The position numbers and the translations under genes are program-made. Shown in pieces: positions 50,476-59,768 of a stretch of DNA of 64,000 nt. Below the pieces are notes generated by a model. The model ran no database searches. It was not told where the DNA came from and was given only the letters and a program-made list of their open reading frames with translations. Source of the stretch: Mycoplasmatota bacterium (GTDB lineage: Bacteria > Bacillota_I > Bacilli_A > RF39 > UBA660); contig JALFCF010000006.1 of assembly GCA_022771205.1 (NCBI GenBank), positions 124,001 through 188,000 on the forward strand. The letters are read 5' to 3'. How positions within the stretch are numbered: position 1 is the first letter of the stretch; the number at the start of each line of letters is the position of its first letter.

Positions 50476-51856
50476 AAAAATCACAATTTCCTGGAGTTCT
50501 AGGATATGGAATAACATCACGAATATTTTCAACTCCTGTTAAATAGATTAATAAACGTTCAAATCCCATACCAAATCCAGAATGAACGCATCCACCAAAC
50601 TTACGAAGGTTAATATACCAATCTAATTCACTCATATCCATATTCAATTCTTTCATACGTGAAACAAGTTTATCATAATCTTCTTCTCTTTGGCTTCCAC
50701 CCATTATTTCACCAGCTCCTGGAACTTCAAGATCAACAGCTGCGACAGTCTCACCATCAGAGTTTTGTTTCATATAGAAAGCTTTTATATCTTTTGGCCA
50801 ATCAGTAATAAATACTGGACCTCCAAAATATTCTGTAATGTATTTCTCATGTTCTTTCGCAATATCTTCTCCTTGAATTGGCTCAAACTCCCATTTGACA
50901 TCTGCTTTTTGTAAAATATCAATAACTTCTTTATGAGTAACGCGAGTAAACTTAGATTTTACTAACTTAGTAAGTTTGTCAAGTAAACCTTTCTCTACAA
51001 ATTTATCTAAGAAAGTCATCTCATCTTTACAATGTTCTAAAACATAACCAACAACATATTTTAACATTTCTTCCATGATTTCCATATCTTGATCTAAATC
51101 ACAAAAAGCAATTTCTGGTTCAATCATCCAAAATTCGTTAGCATGTACTTTTGTATTTGAGTTTTCTGCCCTAAAAGTTGGTCCAAAAGTATAAGTCTTT
51201 TTATAAGCTAAAGCAAATGTTTCTGCTTCAAGTTGTCCTGATACCGTTAAGGAAGCAGGTTTTTGAAACATATCTTTACTATAATCTACAGCTCCATCTA
51301 CTTTAGGAATATCTTCTAAATCCATACAAGTAACATGAAACATTTCTCCTGCTCCTTCGCAATCACTAGCAGTAATTAATGGAGCATGAAAATATACATA
51401 TCCTCTATCTTGAAAATATTTATGAATCGCATAAGCAGCAACACTTCTTACACGGAACACAGCTTGAAACAAGTTAGTTCTAGGTCTCAAATACGCTTGT
51501 TCTCTTAAAAATTCTCTAGAATGTTTCTTTGGTTGAATTGGATAATCCTCTGGACAATCCCCTAACAATTTAACTTCTTTCGCCTGAATCTCAAAAGCTT
51601 GACCTTCTTTAGGAGATTCTACTACTTTTCCAACAACTTCAATAGCACTACCCACATGATATTTTTGAATTTCTAAAAAATCATCTAATTTATCATCATA
51701 GACAACTTGAATATGACTAAAACAAGTTCCATCAGAAAAATCAATAAAACCAAATTCCTTTTGTTTACGATGATTACGAATCCACCCCTGTATTGTAACT
51801 TCTTGATCCATAAATTCATCTATTTTTTCATATAATTCTTTCGCATCAATTATCAT
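50474..51856 (-). CDS. asnS: Asparaginyl-tRNA synthetase
   Basis: 460 residues, class IIb. N-terminal OB fold VTIQGWIRNHRKQKEFGFID, motif 2 FRAENSNTKVHANEFWMIEP, motif 3 SGFGMGFERLLIYLTGVENI and the Asn-type GPVFITDWPKDIKAFYMKQ. It follows asnB by 28 bases behind AGGAGG, so both respond to the Asn T-box. This links synthesis and charging of asparagine. Confidence 0.96.
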   Translation of the reverse strand: MIIDAKELYEKIDEFMDQEVTIQGWIRNHRKQKEFGFIDFSDGTCFSHIQVVYDDKLDDFLEIQKYHVGSAIEVVGKVVESPKEGQAFEIQAKEVKLLGDCPEDYPIQPKKHSREFLREQAYLRPRTNLFQAVFRVRSVAAYAIHKYFQDRGYVYFHAPLITASDCEGAGEMFHVTCMDLEDIPKVDGAVDYSKDMFQKPASLTVSGQLEAETFALAYKKTYTFGPTFRAENSNTKVHANEFWMIEPEIAFCDLDQDMEIMEEMLKYVVGYVLEHCKDEMTFLDKFVEKGLLDKLTKLVKSKFTRVTHKEVIDILQKADVKWEFEPIQGEDIAKEHEKYITEYFGGPVFITDWPKDIKAFYMKQNSDGETVAAVDLEVPGAGEIMGGSQREEDYDKLVSRMKELNMDMSELDWYINLRKFGGCVHSGFGMGFERLLIYLTGVENIRDVIPYPRTPGNCDF

Positions 51857-51884
51857 AATTATTCCTCCTCTATTAGTATATCAT

Positions 51885-53468
51885 TTATTTTCCACTATCT
51901 CCATAGTTTGATAAAACTCTGGCACTAGGATCATCCACTTGACAACCATCCCACTCTTTGTTAGGCATCCAATAATCAACTATAAAATCACTATAGCCAG
52001 GATAAAACTCTTCAAATATCTCTCGATATAATAAAGACTCTTTAGTAAATGGTGTATGTTTAGGATATTTCTTTATTTTTTCTTCATATTCTAAATCAGT
52101 ATACAAACTTTCAGCATACTCTTTTAAATCATCAACCAAAGAATGACCAACCGCATCACTAAAAGCTGCCTTCTCTCTATACAAAATAGAATGTGGCAAA
52201 TAATCTTCCTCAAAAGATTTACGAAGTAAATACTTTCCTTGACCATATTTATTCATTTTTAGTTCAGGATCAATACTCATTACATAAGAAACAAAATCCA
52301 AATCTGCAAACGGAACACGTGCCTCTAACGAACAACTAGAAATACATCTATCAGCACGTAACACATCATACATATAAAGTTCACGAATTCTCTTTTCGCT
52401 TTCTTTTTGAAATTCTTCTGCACTAGGAGCAAAATCAGTATATTTATATCCAAATAATTCATCACTAACTTCACCAGTTAAAAGTACTCGAATATCAGTA
52501 TGTTCTCTTATCCATTTAGAAAGTAAATACATTCCTATAGATGCTCGAATTGTTGTAATATCCCAAGTTTCTAATCGATAAATAACATCACGCAATGCAT
52601 TAATTACATCATCTCGAGTAATAATAACTTCAGTATGATCACTACCGATATACTCAGCTACTTGCTTTGCATATTTTAAATCAATTGCATCAATATCCAT
52701 ACCGATTGCAAATGTTCGAATTGGTTTATCAGAAAGCTTCGCAGCAATACTACAAACCAAACTAGAATCAAGCCCACCACTTAACAAAAATCCAACCGGC
52801 ATATCAGAATCAAGTCTTTTCTTAACTCCTTCTACTAATCTCTTATGAATTTCTGGATAAATTTTTTCTAAATCATCTGAAATAAACTTATCAACCTTTG
52901 TCATATCCCTATATAAATGAAACTCCCCATCAGCATAATAATATCCTGGTGGAAATGGATAGACTTCACTACATAAATCTACTAAAGCTTTAGCTTCACT
53001 CGCAAACATAATAGAATGACTAACTTTAGAATATCCATAAAACATTGCTCTTATTCCAATCGGATCTCTTGCAGCAATAAAATCTTTTCTTTTAGAATCA
53101 TAAAATACTAAAGCAAATTCACCATCTAACATATGAAACAAATCTAAACCATACTTTTCATACATCGGAAGTAAAACTTCACAATCACTCTCACTACTAA
53201 ATTTTATTCCATCCTGTTCCAATTCTTCCTTTATTTTATGAAATCCAAAAATCTCACCGTTGCATACTAGAACACTACCATCTCTTTCAAAAGGCTGCAT
53301 TCCACTAACTTCTGGTCCCATAATAGATAATCTATGAAACCCAAAAATTCCAAAGTCATATTCTTTGATACGACTCATATCAGGTCCTCTATATTGTATT
53401 TTAGAAAACCCTTTCATAAATTCTTCTTTACTTACATCTGTCTTTGTATAGACTGTAAATCCACACAT
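51885..53468 (-). CDS. asnB: Glutamine-dependent asparagine synthetase
   Basis: The start is ATG 53468 behind AGGAGTG, giving M-C-G-F with Cys2 as the amidotransferase nucleophile; the longer frame to 53516 reads through the T-box terminator. 527 residues. The class II glutaminase part has FSKIQYRGPDMSR and FGFHRLSIMGPE, and the synthetase part has MPVGFLLSGGLDSSLVCSI (PP-loop) and LLTGEVSDELFGYKY. It makes Asn from Asp, Gln and ATP. The Asn T-box upstream fits this role. Confidence 0.95.
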   Translation of the reverse strand: MCGFTVYTKTDVSKEEFMKGFSKIQYRGPDMSRIKEYDFGIFGFHRLSIMGPEVSGMQPFERDGSVLVCNGEIFGFHKIKEELEQDGIKFSSESDCEVLLPMYEKYGLDLFHMLDGEFALVFYDSKRKDFIAARDPIGIRAMFYGYSKVSHSIMFASEAKALVDLCSEVYPFPPGYYYADGEFHLYRDMTKVDKFISDDLEKIYPEIHKRLVEGVKKRLDSDMPVGFLLSGGLDSSLVCSIAAKLSDKPIRTFAIGMDIDAIDLKYAKQVAEYIGSDHTEVIITRDDVINALRDVIYRLETWDITTIRASIGMYLLSKWIREHTDIRVLLTGEVSDELFGYKYTDFAPSAEEFQKESEKRIRELYMYDVLRADRCISSCSLEARVPFADLDFVSYVMSIDPELKMNKYGQGKYLLRKSFEEDYLPHSILYREKAAFSDAVGHSLVDDLKEYAESLYTDLEYEEKIKKYPKHTPFTKESLLYREIFEEFYPGYSDFIVDYWMPNKEWDGCQVDDPSARVLSNYGDSGK

Positions 53469-53489
53469 AATGATCACTCCTTTAAATAA

Positions 53490-53781
53490 TAAATGAAAAA
53501 GACTAGTCTGTACCATAATACTTATTAGTACTATGGGACGAAACTAGTCTTCCGCGGTGCCACCCAATTTATTATAAAGGTTATTAATATCTCTATAATC
53601 ACTTTTTCGATTCTATCAAATCTAGCAAATATAACGGTCTGCTCCCGGCTTAGTCTACTTTATTCTTTAAGCACTCAGAAATGTTATTCACCATTCGCTT
53701 TTATTCGTTTTCACCAATCACGAACTCTCTACAAAAAGTTGAGAACAGCTACTTCTTTTCTTCAACATTTTAAAATTGATA
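53490..53781 (-). promoter_or_regulatory. Asn-specific T-box leader of asnB-asnS
   Basis: Stem I pattern GTAGAGAGTTCGTGATTGGTG, specifier AAC (complement of 53683-53685) followed by A, antiterminator TGGGTGGCACCGCGGAAG, and terminator GACTAGTTTCGTCCC with GTACAGACTAGTC plus TTTTTC. Stem II-like AAGCCGGGAGCAGACC is also present. Full-length, unlike the glyS leader. The specificity fits both asnB and asnS. Confidence 0.9.
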
Positions 53782-53786
53782 TACAC

Positions 53787-53815
53787 ATATTACCATATTT
53801 ATATTTATTTGTCAA
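53787..53815 (-). promoter_or_regulatory. Promoter of asnB-asnS T-box transcript
   Basis: Consensus -35 TTGACA (complement of 53810-53815), 17-base spacer, -10 TAATAT (53787-53792). It begins right after the rluA-type gene stop. Confidence 0.85.
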
Positions 53816-53819
53816 ATTT

Positions 53820-54674
53820 TTATGCATCATGATCCATAAACTTCTTAAATTCATTGGGAATAGAAGTTTCAAACAAAATATCTTTTTTAATAGCAGGATA
53901 ATATATTTTCAAACGATTAGCATGTAAAAACAAACGATTTACTTTATTTTTATCACCATACTTTTTATCTCCTACAATAGGCATTTTTTTACTAGAAAAA
54001 GCAACACGAATCTGATTTTTACGACCAGTTTCAATAGTAACTTTTAACATAGAAAAATTATTACTAGATTTTAATACTGAATAATTAGTAATAGCTTTTT
54101 TTCCATCCTCATGACGAGATACATAAACTAAATTCGTCTTTGTTTCTTTTAAATACTGAACAAGCTGTCCAGATTCTTCTTTCGGATGACCAGAAACAAT
54201 TGCAGTATATTCACGTAAAGATACATATTCATTCCAATTTTCTTGCAATTGATTTTTTGTTTTTTCATCTTTAGCAAATAAAACAATTCCACTAGTATCT
54301 TTATCTAAACGATGAACAATAAAAATACGCCCTTTTGGATTTTTAGAAATCACATAATCTCGAACAATATGATACAAAGTTCTTTCTTTCTCTTTTTCAG
54401 TAGCAATTGTAAGTAAACCACTAGGCTTATTAACAACTATTAAATGATCATCTTCGAATAATACTTCAAAAGGTATTTTCTTAATATTCTTACTATTAGT
54501 ATCAATAGTAATTTTCATTCCCGCAATGAGAGGATAATTATATTGAGTAACTCTTTCTTCACCAACATACACAGAACCATGCACTAAATATTGTTTAACT
54601 CTTTTTTTTGGCATATCCAAATTTTCATACAAATATTCCAATAATTCACTATTTTTATTAACTATTAACTTCAT
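53820..54674 (-). CDS. RluA-family pseudouridine synthase
   Basis: 284 residues from ATG 54674 (a GTG start at 54689 is possible). An S4-like N-terminal segment (MPKKRVKQYLVHGSVYVGEE) precedes the catalytic domain with VHRLDKDTSGIVLFAKD (catalytic Asp), EDDHLIVVNKPSGLLTIATE and TGRKNQIRVAFSSKKMPIVG. It converts uridines in rRNA or tRNA; which ones cannot be told. Stand-alone gene between the ASST terminator and the asnB promoter. Confidence 0.93.
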   Translation of the reverse strand: MKLIVNKNSELLEYLYENLDMPKKRVKQYLVHGSVYVGEERVTQYNYPLIAGMKITIDTNSKNIKKIPFEVLFEDDHLIVVNKPSGLLTIATEKEKERTLYHIVRDYVISKNPKGRIFIVHRLDKDTSGIVLFAKDEKTKNQLQENWNEYVSLREYTAIVSGHPKEESGQLVQYLKETKTNLVYVSRHEDGKKAITNYSVLKSSNNFSMLKVTIETGRKNQIRVAFSSKKMPIVGDKKYGDKNKVNRLFLHANRLKIYYPAIKKDILFETSIPNEFKKFMDHDA

Positions 54675-54709
54675 AAGTTCTTCACCCACTTAATTATAAT
54701 ATAAAAACA

Positions 54710-54734
54710 AAAAAAAGGCTAGTAATACTAGCCC
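54710..54734 (-). terminator. Terminator of ASST gene
   Basis: GGCTAGTATTACTAGCC followed by TTTTTTTG on the minus strand, covering the stop codon. Confidence 0.88.
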
Positions 54735-56467
54735 TCAAACCAAAAATCATCAAATGTATATTTAAATACACGATAGACCATATATTTATTTAGCTTTGCA
54801 GTAAATTGCCTAATTAATTTATGATTTTCATCATACTCTCCAAATACTCCTGCAGTACCAGAATCTACAATTACATTACCATTTTCCATAGGTTGTACAC
54901 TAGAAACAATACCAGAATATGTAACATCAAAGCTATCAACTAGTTCAAATGTCTTTTTATTTTCATCTACTTTATAAACATAATAATAAGATTTGGTACC
55001 ATCAAAAGCGTTATTATTCTCTATACCTAATTTAGAATAATCAAAATCCGGTTGTGAATTTGCTTTACCATAATTATTATCAAAGAATGTAAAATAATAA
55101 ATACCCTCTTCATCAGTTGCTTCATAATTTAAACTATGTTGACCAGCCTGAATTTTAAATTCTCCCTTTTTATCATATACATAACTTTCAAATTCAGTAC
55201 CTTCCCATATTTTCTTATCAGCAAGTAAATATACAAGTTCTGGATCTTCTTCAATATTATTAACTCTCAAAATAGAACTAGTCTCTCGACTGCTTAGTAT
55301 AACATCTCCGCCTTCTAACCATACAATGGAGTTTAAATGTAACCAGTCAAGACCATCTTCTCCTTCATCTCTAAAGTTAGAATCATCAAGCTTACATGTT
55401 TTAACATAAGATTTAAACATATCTTCAAAATCAATTACTTCAGTAACAGCTTTTGTATCTAAATCAATTTTAATAATACAGTCCTCTTCTGTTTCTTTTT
55501 CTGTATTATTAGCAAGGATTATCAAATTACCTTCATCATCAAATGTATAATCATGATGTAATTGATAATGACCTGTACGATAAATTTCAGTTACTTGCCC
55601 TAATGAATTCACTTCTGCAATTCGAGTTTGTGATACAGAATAATACATTTTTTCATCTTTAAATAAAATTCTATGTGCACGATATCCAATAATTTCTGTT
55701 TCCATACGAAGAATACCGTCATTATCATAAAGTGCTAAATAATCTTGATTATCAGAATCATTACCAAGCATAGAGTAAAGACCATTAGTAAGCTCTTCTT
55801 TACTGTCACCATCTTTTACCTCTAATTTCTGCTGCCCATTAGCCTTAACATCACTAAGATCCAAAGTAAATTCTTTACTAGCAATTTTTTTACCATTCTT
55901 ATCCAAAAGCTCTAATGTTACATCATTCTTTTCCCCAGCAATAAAACCAATTAATTGATATTGATGATTAGTCGTAAGGTTATCTTTTTCACCATTTGAT
56001 AAAGTTCTAGAAAAATCATTAATATCTTTATCATCTACATGAATTGTATAACGCATTTCTGCCACTTCATCAGTAGTAAAATAAATATTCAATCCTAATA
56101 TATTAGTACCATAAGGATTATAAATCATAAGTGGTTTGTCAAAAGTATAATCATTTTCCAATAAATCATCTAACTTATCTTGTATTACTTCTTGATAAAT
56201 CATATCATATGGTTCATATCCTTCTGGATTATTAACTGAATAAATATTATTACCTAACTGATTATTTTTAGTAATAGTAATATTTTCAGTCAACCAATCT
56301 TCATCATTCAAATGAGCTTCCATCACTTTTTCATTAATATGTTTAACCGCAATCACTACACCATAAGAAATACCACAAATAACTAGTAAAAATAGAACTA
56401 CTAACCCTATTTTCTTAACCATCCCCCAATCTTTCTTATCGTGATTTAATCTCTTTTTTCTTTTCAT
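54728..56467 (-). CDS. Arylsulfate sulfotransferase (ASST)
   Basis: 579 residues. Basic N-terminus and membrane/signal segment (about 20-40), N-terminal beta-sandwich (about 60-210), then a beta-propeller. ASST active-site residues can be placed by order: His in LHHDYTFDDEGNL, His in DWLHLNSIVWLEGG, Arg in SSRETSSILRV, and His in GQHSLNYEATDEEG. The last is the sulfated nucleophile in the E. coli enzyme. ASST moves sulfate from phenyl sulfates to phenols, without PAPS. No DsbA/DsbB-type partner is adjacent. Confidence 0.9.
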   Translation of the reverse strand: MKRKKRLNHDKKDWGMVKKIGLVVLFLLVICGISYGVVIAVKHINEKVMEAHLNDEDWLTENITITKNNQLGNNIYSVNNPEGYEPYDMIYQEVIQDKLDDLLENDYTFDKPLMIYNPYGTNILGLNIYFTTDEVAEMRYTIHVDDKDINDFSRTLSNGEKDNLTTNHQYQLIGFIAGEKNDVTLELLDKNGKKIASKEFTLDLSDVKANGQQKLEVKDGDSKEELTNGLYSMLGNDSDNQDYLALYDNDGILRMETEIIGYRAHRILFKDEKMYYSVSQTRIAEVNSLGQVTEIYRTGHYQLHHDYTFDDEGNLIILANNTEKETEEDCIIKIDLDTKAVTEVIDFEDMFKSYVKTCKLDDSNFRDEGEDGLDWLHLNSIVWLEGGDVILSSRETSSILRVNNIEEDPELVYLLADKKIWEGTEFESYVYDKKGEFKIQAGQHSLNYEATDEEGIYYFTFFDNNYGKANSQPDFDYSKLGIENNNAFDGTKSYYYVYKVDENKKTFELVDSFDVTYSGIVSSVQPMENGNVIVDSGTAGVFGEYDENHKLIRQFTAKLNKYMVYRVFKYTFDDFWFEG

Positions 56468-56519
56468 AAAATCCTCCTACTGAAAGTGTATCTAGTATAT
56501 GTGAAATTATTGTGAAAAT

Positions 56520-57302
56520 TTAAAATAATTTTTTCATAACCTTTTCAACACCCTTTGTTTCATTAGAACTGGTTTGTATACTAGCAACTTGTTTTAACTT
56601 TTTAGAACCATTAGCAACTGCAGCACTAAAACCAGTTGACAAAAAAATTGGCAAATCATCTTCATTATCACCTACACAAACAACTTCATCTAAAGAAATA
56701 TGAATTGCTTTACAAACTCTCTCTAAACCTTTAGCTTTATTTACATCACTCGCAACAATTTCTAACAAAAAATCCTTTTTTCCTTCTTTCATCTTAACAA
56801 CATTAGCATTAATTCCTAATTCATGAATTTCATCATAAGCACTATCTCGCTCTTTTTGTGTCTTAAAATGAACTTCTATCTTATAAATATCATTTCTATT
56901 TTTTTGATAAAATTCATCAAAGGTAATATTTTTATCATTTTGTTCACAATATACAGTATTCTTACTGCATAAATTCAATTCCTGGACTGTACAAAAATAA
57001 ATATCTTTATCATGATACAATTTTTTTATTTTTTTAATAATAGAACCACCCAAAGCTTTCTTAGATAATACTTTATGATGGACAACATCATAAACATAAG
57101 CACCATCACAAGCAATTATATAATCTAAAAAAGGAAAATCACGATTATAATCCAAAATCGACTTTAAAATTCTACCAGTTGCAATACAAAACTTTACTCC
57201 AAGTTTACGAATACGATCTATTTCTACCATTGTAGAAAGAGGAATCGCCTCTTCTGAATTAATCAAAGTACCATCGAAGTCACTCACAAACAATTTATAC
57301 AT
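56520..57302 (-). CDS. HAD-superfamily (Cof-type) phosphatase
   Basis: 260 residues. Motif I VSDFDGTLINSEE (D-x-D), motif II FCIATGR, motif III Lys in DVNKAKGLERV, motif IV VCVGDNEDDLPIF, with a C2B-type cap between. Cof proteins dephosphorylate sugar phosphates or cofactor precursors; the substrate cannot be told. It abuts the PAP2 gene by 3 bases and belongs to the pgi operon. Confidence 0.92.
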   Translation of the reverse strand: MYKLFVSDFDGTLINSEEAIPLSTMVEIDRIRKLGVKFCIATGRILKSILDYNRDFPFLDYIIACDGAYVYDVVHHKVLSKKALGGSIIKKIKKLYHDKDIYFCTVQELNLCSKNTVYCEQNDKNITFDEFYQKNRNDIYKIEVHFKTQKERDSAYDEIHELGINANVVKMKEGKKDFLLEIVASDVNKAKGLERVCKAIHISLDEVVCVGDNEDDLPIFLSTGFSAAVANGSKKLKQVASIQTSSNETKGVEKVMKKLF

Positions 57303-57305
57303 ACC

Positions 57306-57917
57306 TTACCCTCTTTTCAAATAAAATTTTTCTTCTACTTCAATCAAAAACAATAAATAGCAACACCCCAATAAATAACCAGCTAAAACATCACTAGCAA
57401 AATGAACACCTACATAGATACGACTAACTCCTATACTTAAAATAACCAAAAGCAAAAGACTTGATACACTATATCGTAAAATTTTATTTTTTATTTTAGT
57501 AATTGCCAAATAAAATAAATATCCATAAATACATACAGAAAACATAGTATGACCACTAGGAAAAGAATAACCACCTTGTTCGATCAACTTTAATACATTA
57601 GGTCTATTTCTACCAATCAAATATTTAAAAATTGTAGTAAGTAAAAGACAATCAATACTACTAACAATCAAAAATAAAGAATGACGATTTCGAAAAATAA
57701 GAGCAAAAAATATTACTACAAAAATAATAGTTAATGTATTAGCTAATTTAGTAATGGTAATAAAATAGCAATCAAGTACTGAATTCCTAAAAGAAATAAC
57801 TGTATTATATACTAGATGATCAAAATTACTTGTTTTACCTAATATAACCAACAACATAACTAAGAAAAATAATATACCAAAGAAAATAGATAATCTTACT
57901 TTTTTACTCTTCAACAT
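57306..57917 (-). CDS. PAP2-family membrane phosphatase
   Basis: 203 residues, five or six membrane helices. The acid phosphatase motifs are KYLIGRNRPN, PSGHTM and SRIYVGVHFASDVLAG. Gram-positive members often act on undecaprenyl pyrophosphate (BcrC-like) or phosphatidylglycerol phosphate. It overlaps the pgi stop by one base, so the pgi-PAP2-HAD genes form one operon. Confidence 0.92.
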   Translation of the reverse strand: MLKSKKVRLSIFFGILFFLVMLLVILGKTSNFDHLVYNTVISFRNSVLDCYFITITKLANTLTIIFVVIFFALIFRNRHSLFLIVSSIDCLLLTTIFKYLIGRNRPNVLKLIEQGGYSFPSGHTMFSVCIYGYLFYLAITKIKNKILRYSVSSLLLLVILSIGVSRIYVGVHFASDVLAGYLLGCCYLLFLIEVEEKFYLKRG

Positions 57918-59098
57918 TACCCTAATCGCCTTTTTACTTCTGCTTTATAAACTTCAACTCCTGGTTGATCAAATGGATTAATATCAAACAAATAACCACT
58001 ATAAGCTGCAACTAAAAAGAAAAACGCCGATAATCTTCCCATACTTCTAGGGCTTATGTCATCAAGTTCAATAACAATACAAGGTACTCCACCAGAAACA
58101 TGAGCAGAAATAACAGAATCCTCAACAATCAAATTAACTTTGTGTAAATCTTTTCCATCAATATCACAAATAGGCATGTTGTTAATTTTAAAAAATGTTT
58201 CATAAATAATTTTATTACCTTCTTGAACAAATTGACCTAAAGAATGTAAATCTCTCGTATGAATCATAGAAATAGGTAAAATACCTTTTCCATCCTTACC
58301 TTCTGTTTCACCAAACAATTGCTTTAGCCATTCTAAATAGTAATACCAATTATTCTCATAAGTGACAAAGTTTTCTACTACTTTACCTAAATCAAATAAA
58401 CTACGACGACAAACAGAATAAGAGAAAGCATCATCTTGTAAACAAACACCCTCTTTATATCCTAAAATAAGTTCTTTAACATCTATACAAAAAGAAAGCG
58501 GAAATAAATGAGCTGCAGTAAGTAAAGAATAGCGACCACCAATATTATCTGGAATAATAAAAGAACGATACCCTTCTCTATTTACTTCATCACGTAAAGT
58601 TCCTTTTACGGGATCTGTAGTTACAATAATATGTTTTTTTACTTCTTCTGGTCTGTATTTTCTTTCTAATAACTTTTTAAGTGCAGAATAAGTAAGTGCC
58701 GTTTCTCGTGTAGTACCACTCTTACTAATAACATTAACAGTAAAATCAATAGTTTCTAAATACTCCAACAATTCTTTCATATAAGTACTAGATAAGGTAG
58801 TACCAGCAAAAATTATAGGAAAATCATTTTTCTTAAAATATGGAGTAAATAACTCATAGAAAGATTTTGCACCTAAAAAACTTCCACCAATCCCTACAAC
58901 AACTAGACATTTAGAATGACTTAAAACTTCATCACGTACTTCTAAAATTTGATCAACGAAAGAAACATCAGGATTAAGCCATCCATTCATATTAGCTTGA
59001 TTTAATTTTTGAAAAATTTCATCTTTGCGATTACTATATTTTTCTACTAATTTAGAATCTAAAAACTTATCCATATATGTACTAACATCTATCTTCAT
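57917..59098 (-). CDS. pgi: Glucose-6-phosphate isomerase
   Basis: 393 residues, shorter than the usual 440-450 of Bacillota. Conserved parts are present: VVVGIGGSFLGAKSFYELF, VNVISKSGTTRETALTYSAL (sugar-phosphate site), NIGGRYSLLTAAHLFPLSF and the C-terminal signature FDINPFDQPGVEVYK. The N-terminal region is compact. It interconverts G6P and F6P in glycolysis. First gene of a three-gene operon. Confidence 0.95.
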   Translation of the reverse strand: MKIDVSTYMDKFLDSKLVEKYSNRKDEIFQKLNQANMNGWLNPDVSFVDQILEVRDEVLSHSKCLVVVGIGGSFLGAKSFYELFTPYFKKNDFPIIFAGTTLSSTYMKELLEYLETIDFTVNVISKSGTTRETALTYSALKKLLERKYRPEEVKKHIIVTTDPVKGTLRDEVNREGYRSFIIPDNIGGRYSLLTAAHLFPLSFCIDVKELILGYKEGVCLQDDAFSYSVCRRSLFDLGKVVENFVTYENNWYYYLEWLKQLFGETEGKDGKGILPISMIHTRDLHSLGQFVQEGNKIIYETFFKINNMPICDIDGKDLHKVNLIVEDSVISAHVSGGVPCIVIELDDISPRSMGRLSAFFFLVAAYSGYLFDINPFDQPGVEVYKAEVKRRLG

Positions 59099-59146
59099 AA
59101 CATACCTTCTTTCTAATTATTAAAAGTATAACATAAAATAAAAAAT

Positions 59147-59174
59147 AAAAAAACATCTTAGACTTCTCTAAGAT
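59147..59174 (-). terminator. Terminator after 59176 ORF
   Basis: ATCTTAGA-GAAG-TCTAAGAT followed by GTTTTTTTATTTTTT on the minus strand. Confidence 0.85.
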
Positions 59175-59175
59175 A

Positions 59176-59412
59176 TTATTCAATAACTATAGTATCTATT
59201 AATTCTAATATATATTTTCTATCTACTCTAGCATCCTTAGTCATAAATGCAAGCCCATATTCTTTAGCATCAAGTAACTTAGTAAGAACAGAATAAGACT
59301 CTTTATTTTCTATCAATTTCATAAACTTTTGATAAAAAGAATTAGCATCAGAAGTATCATATTGATACAAAAAATAACTCTTATAAGAAAAATAGCCCAA
59401 AACAATTACCAC
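59176..59412 (-). pseudogene. Small membrane protein ORF with displaced start
   Basis: 78 codons from GTG 59412. A hydrophobic segment (VFIILIVVIVLGYFSYKS) extends upstream of that GTG in the same frame to a TGA at about 59445, so the GTG is probably internal. An ATG 1-2 bases off frame (59444 area) opens M-S-L and would join this segment if one G of GGG were absent. The remainder (NSFYQKFMKLIENKESYSVL, then RVDRKYILELIDTIVIE) is acidic and soluble. It ends at a good terminator. A once-functional gene, an indel, or a rare start; unresolved. Confidence 0.45.
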
Positions 59413-59768
59413 TATTAAAATTATAAAGACTACAACCCAAACTCATTTTTTATATTATTCTCCAATATCCAATACTCTCTCTAACAACTATAACAAAAAA
59501 GCAGATTGGTTACAACACCTTTCTGCCCTTTTACAATACATCAGTATTGCATACTTATCTATGTTAAAAAATAATAAAACAAACTAGATTAAACTAAAAA
59601 TAAAATATAAATGAAAATACAAATATAAATTATAAACCACCACATAGCGCTATGAAAGCAATCTGACCGATATACTATGCCCCAAAAAAACAAACATAGA
59701 TAAGTGATTATGGGCTAACAATTTGTATTGTTATTTAACTTATAACATAACTTAATAAGACCCATGTA
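59413..59768. other. Structured 356-bp non-coding gap
   Basis: No gene longer than about 20 codons is supported. Visible structure: a 13-base inverted repeat ACTTATCTATGTT (59553-59565) and AACATAGATAAGT (59693-59705); inside it a 12-base perfect palindrome CATAGCGCTATG (59643-59654). To the left is a terminator-like hairpin GCAGA-AAGGTGTTGTAACCAA-TCTGC with a T-run on the minus strand (59494-59526). Together this could be a small non-coding RNA, or a MITE-like remnant with terminal repeats. Confidence 0.5.
59494..59526 (-). terminator. Terminator-like hairpin in the gap
   Basis: GCAGA/TCTGC outer stem with inner GGT/ACC, followed by TTTTTTG on the minus strand. It lies about 245 bases after the DIP1984-like gene and may end that transcript or a small RNA from the gap. 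Confidence 0.6.

Noticed and set aside
53469-53516. N-terminal extension of AsnB
   Set aside because: It lies in the T-box terminator region, and AsnB needs Cys2 directly after Met (ATG 53468).
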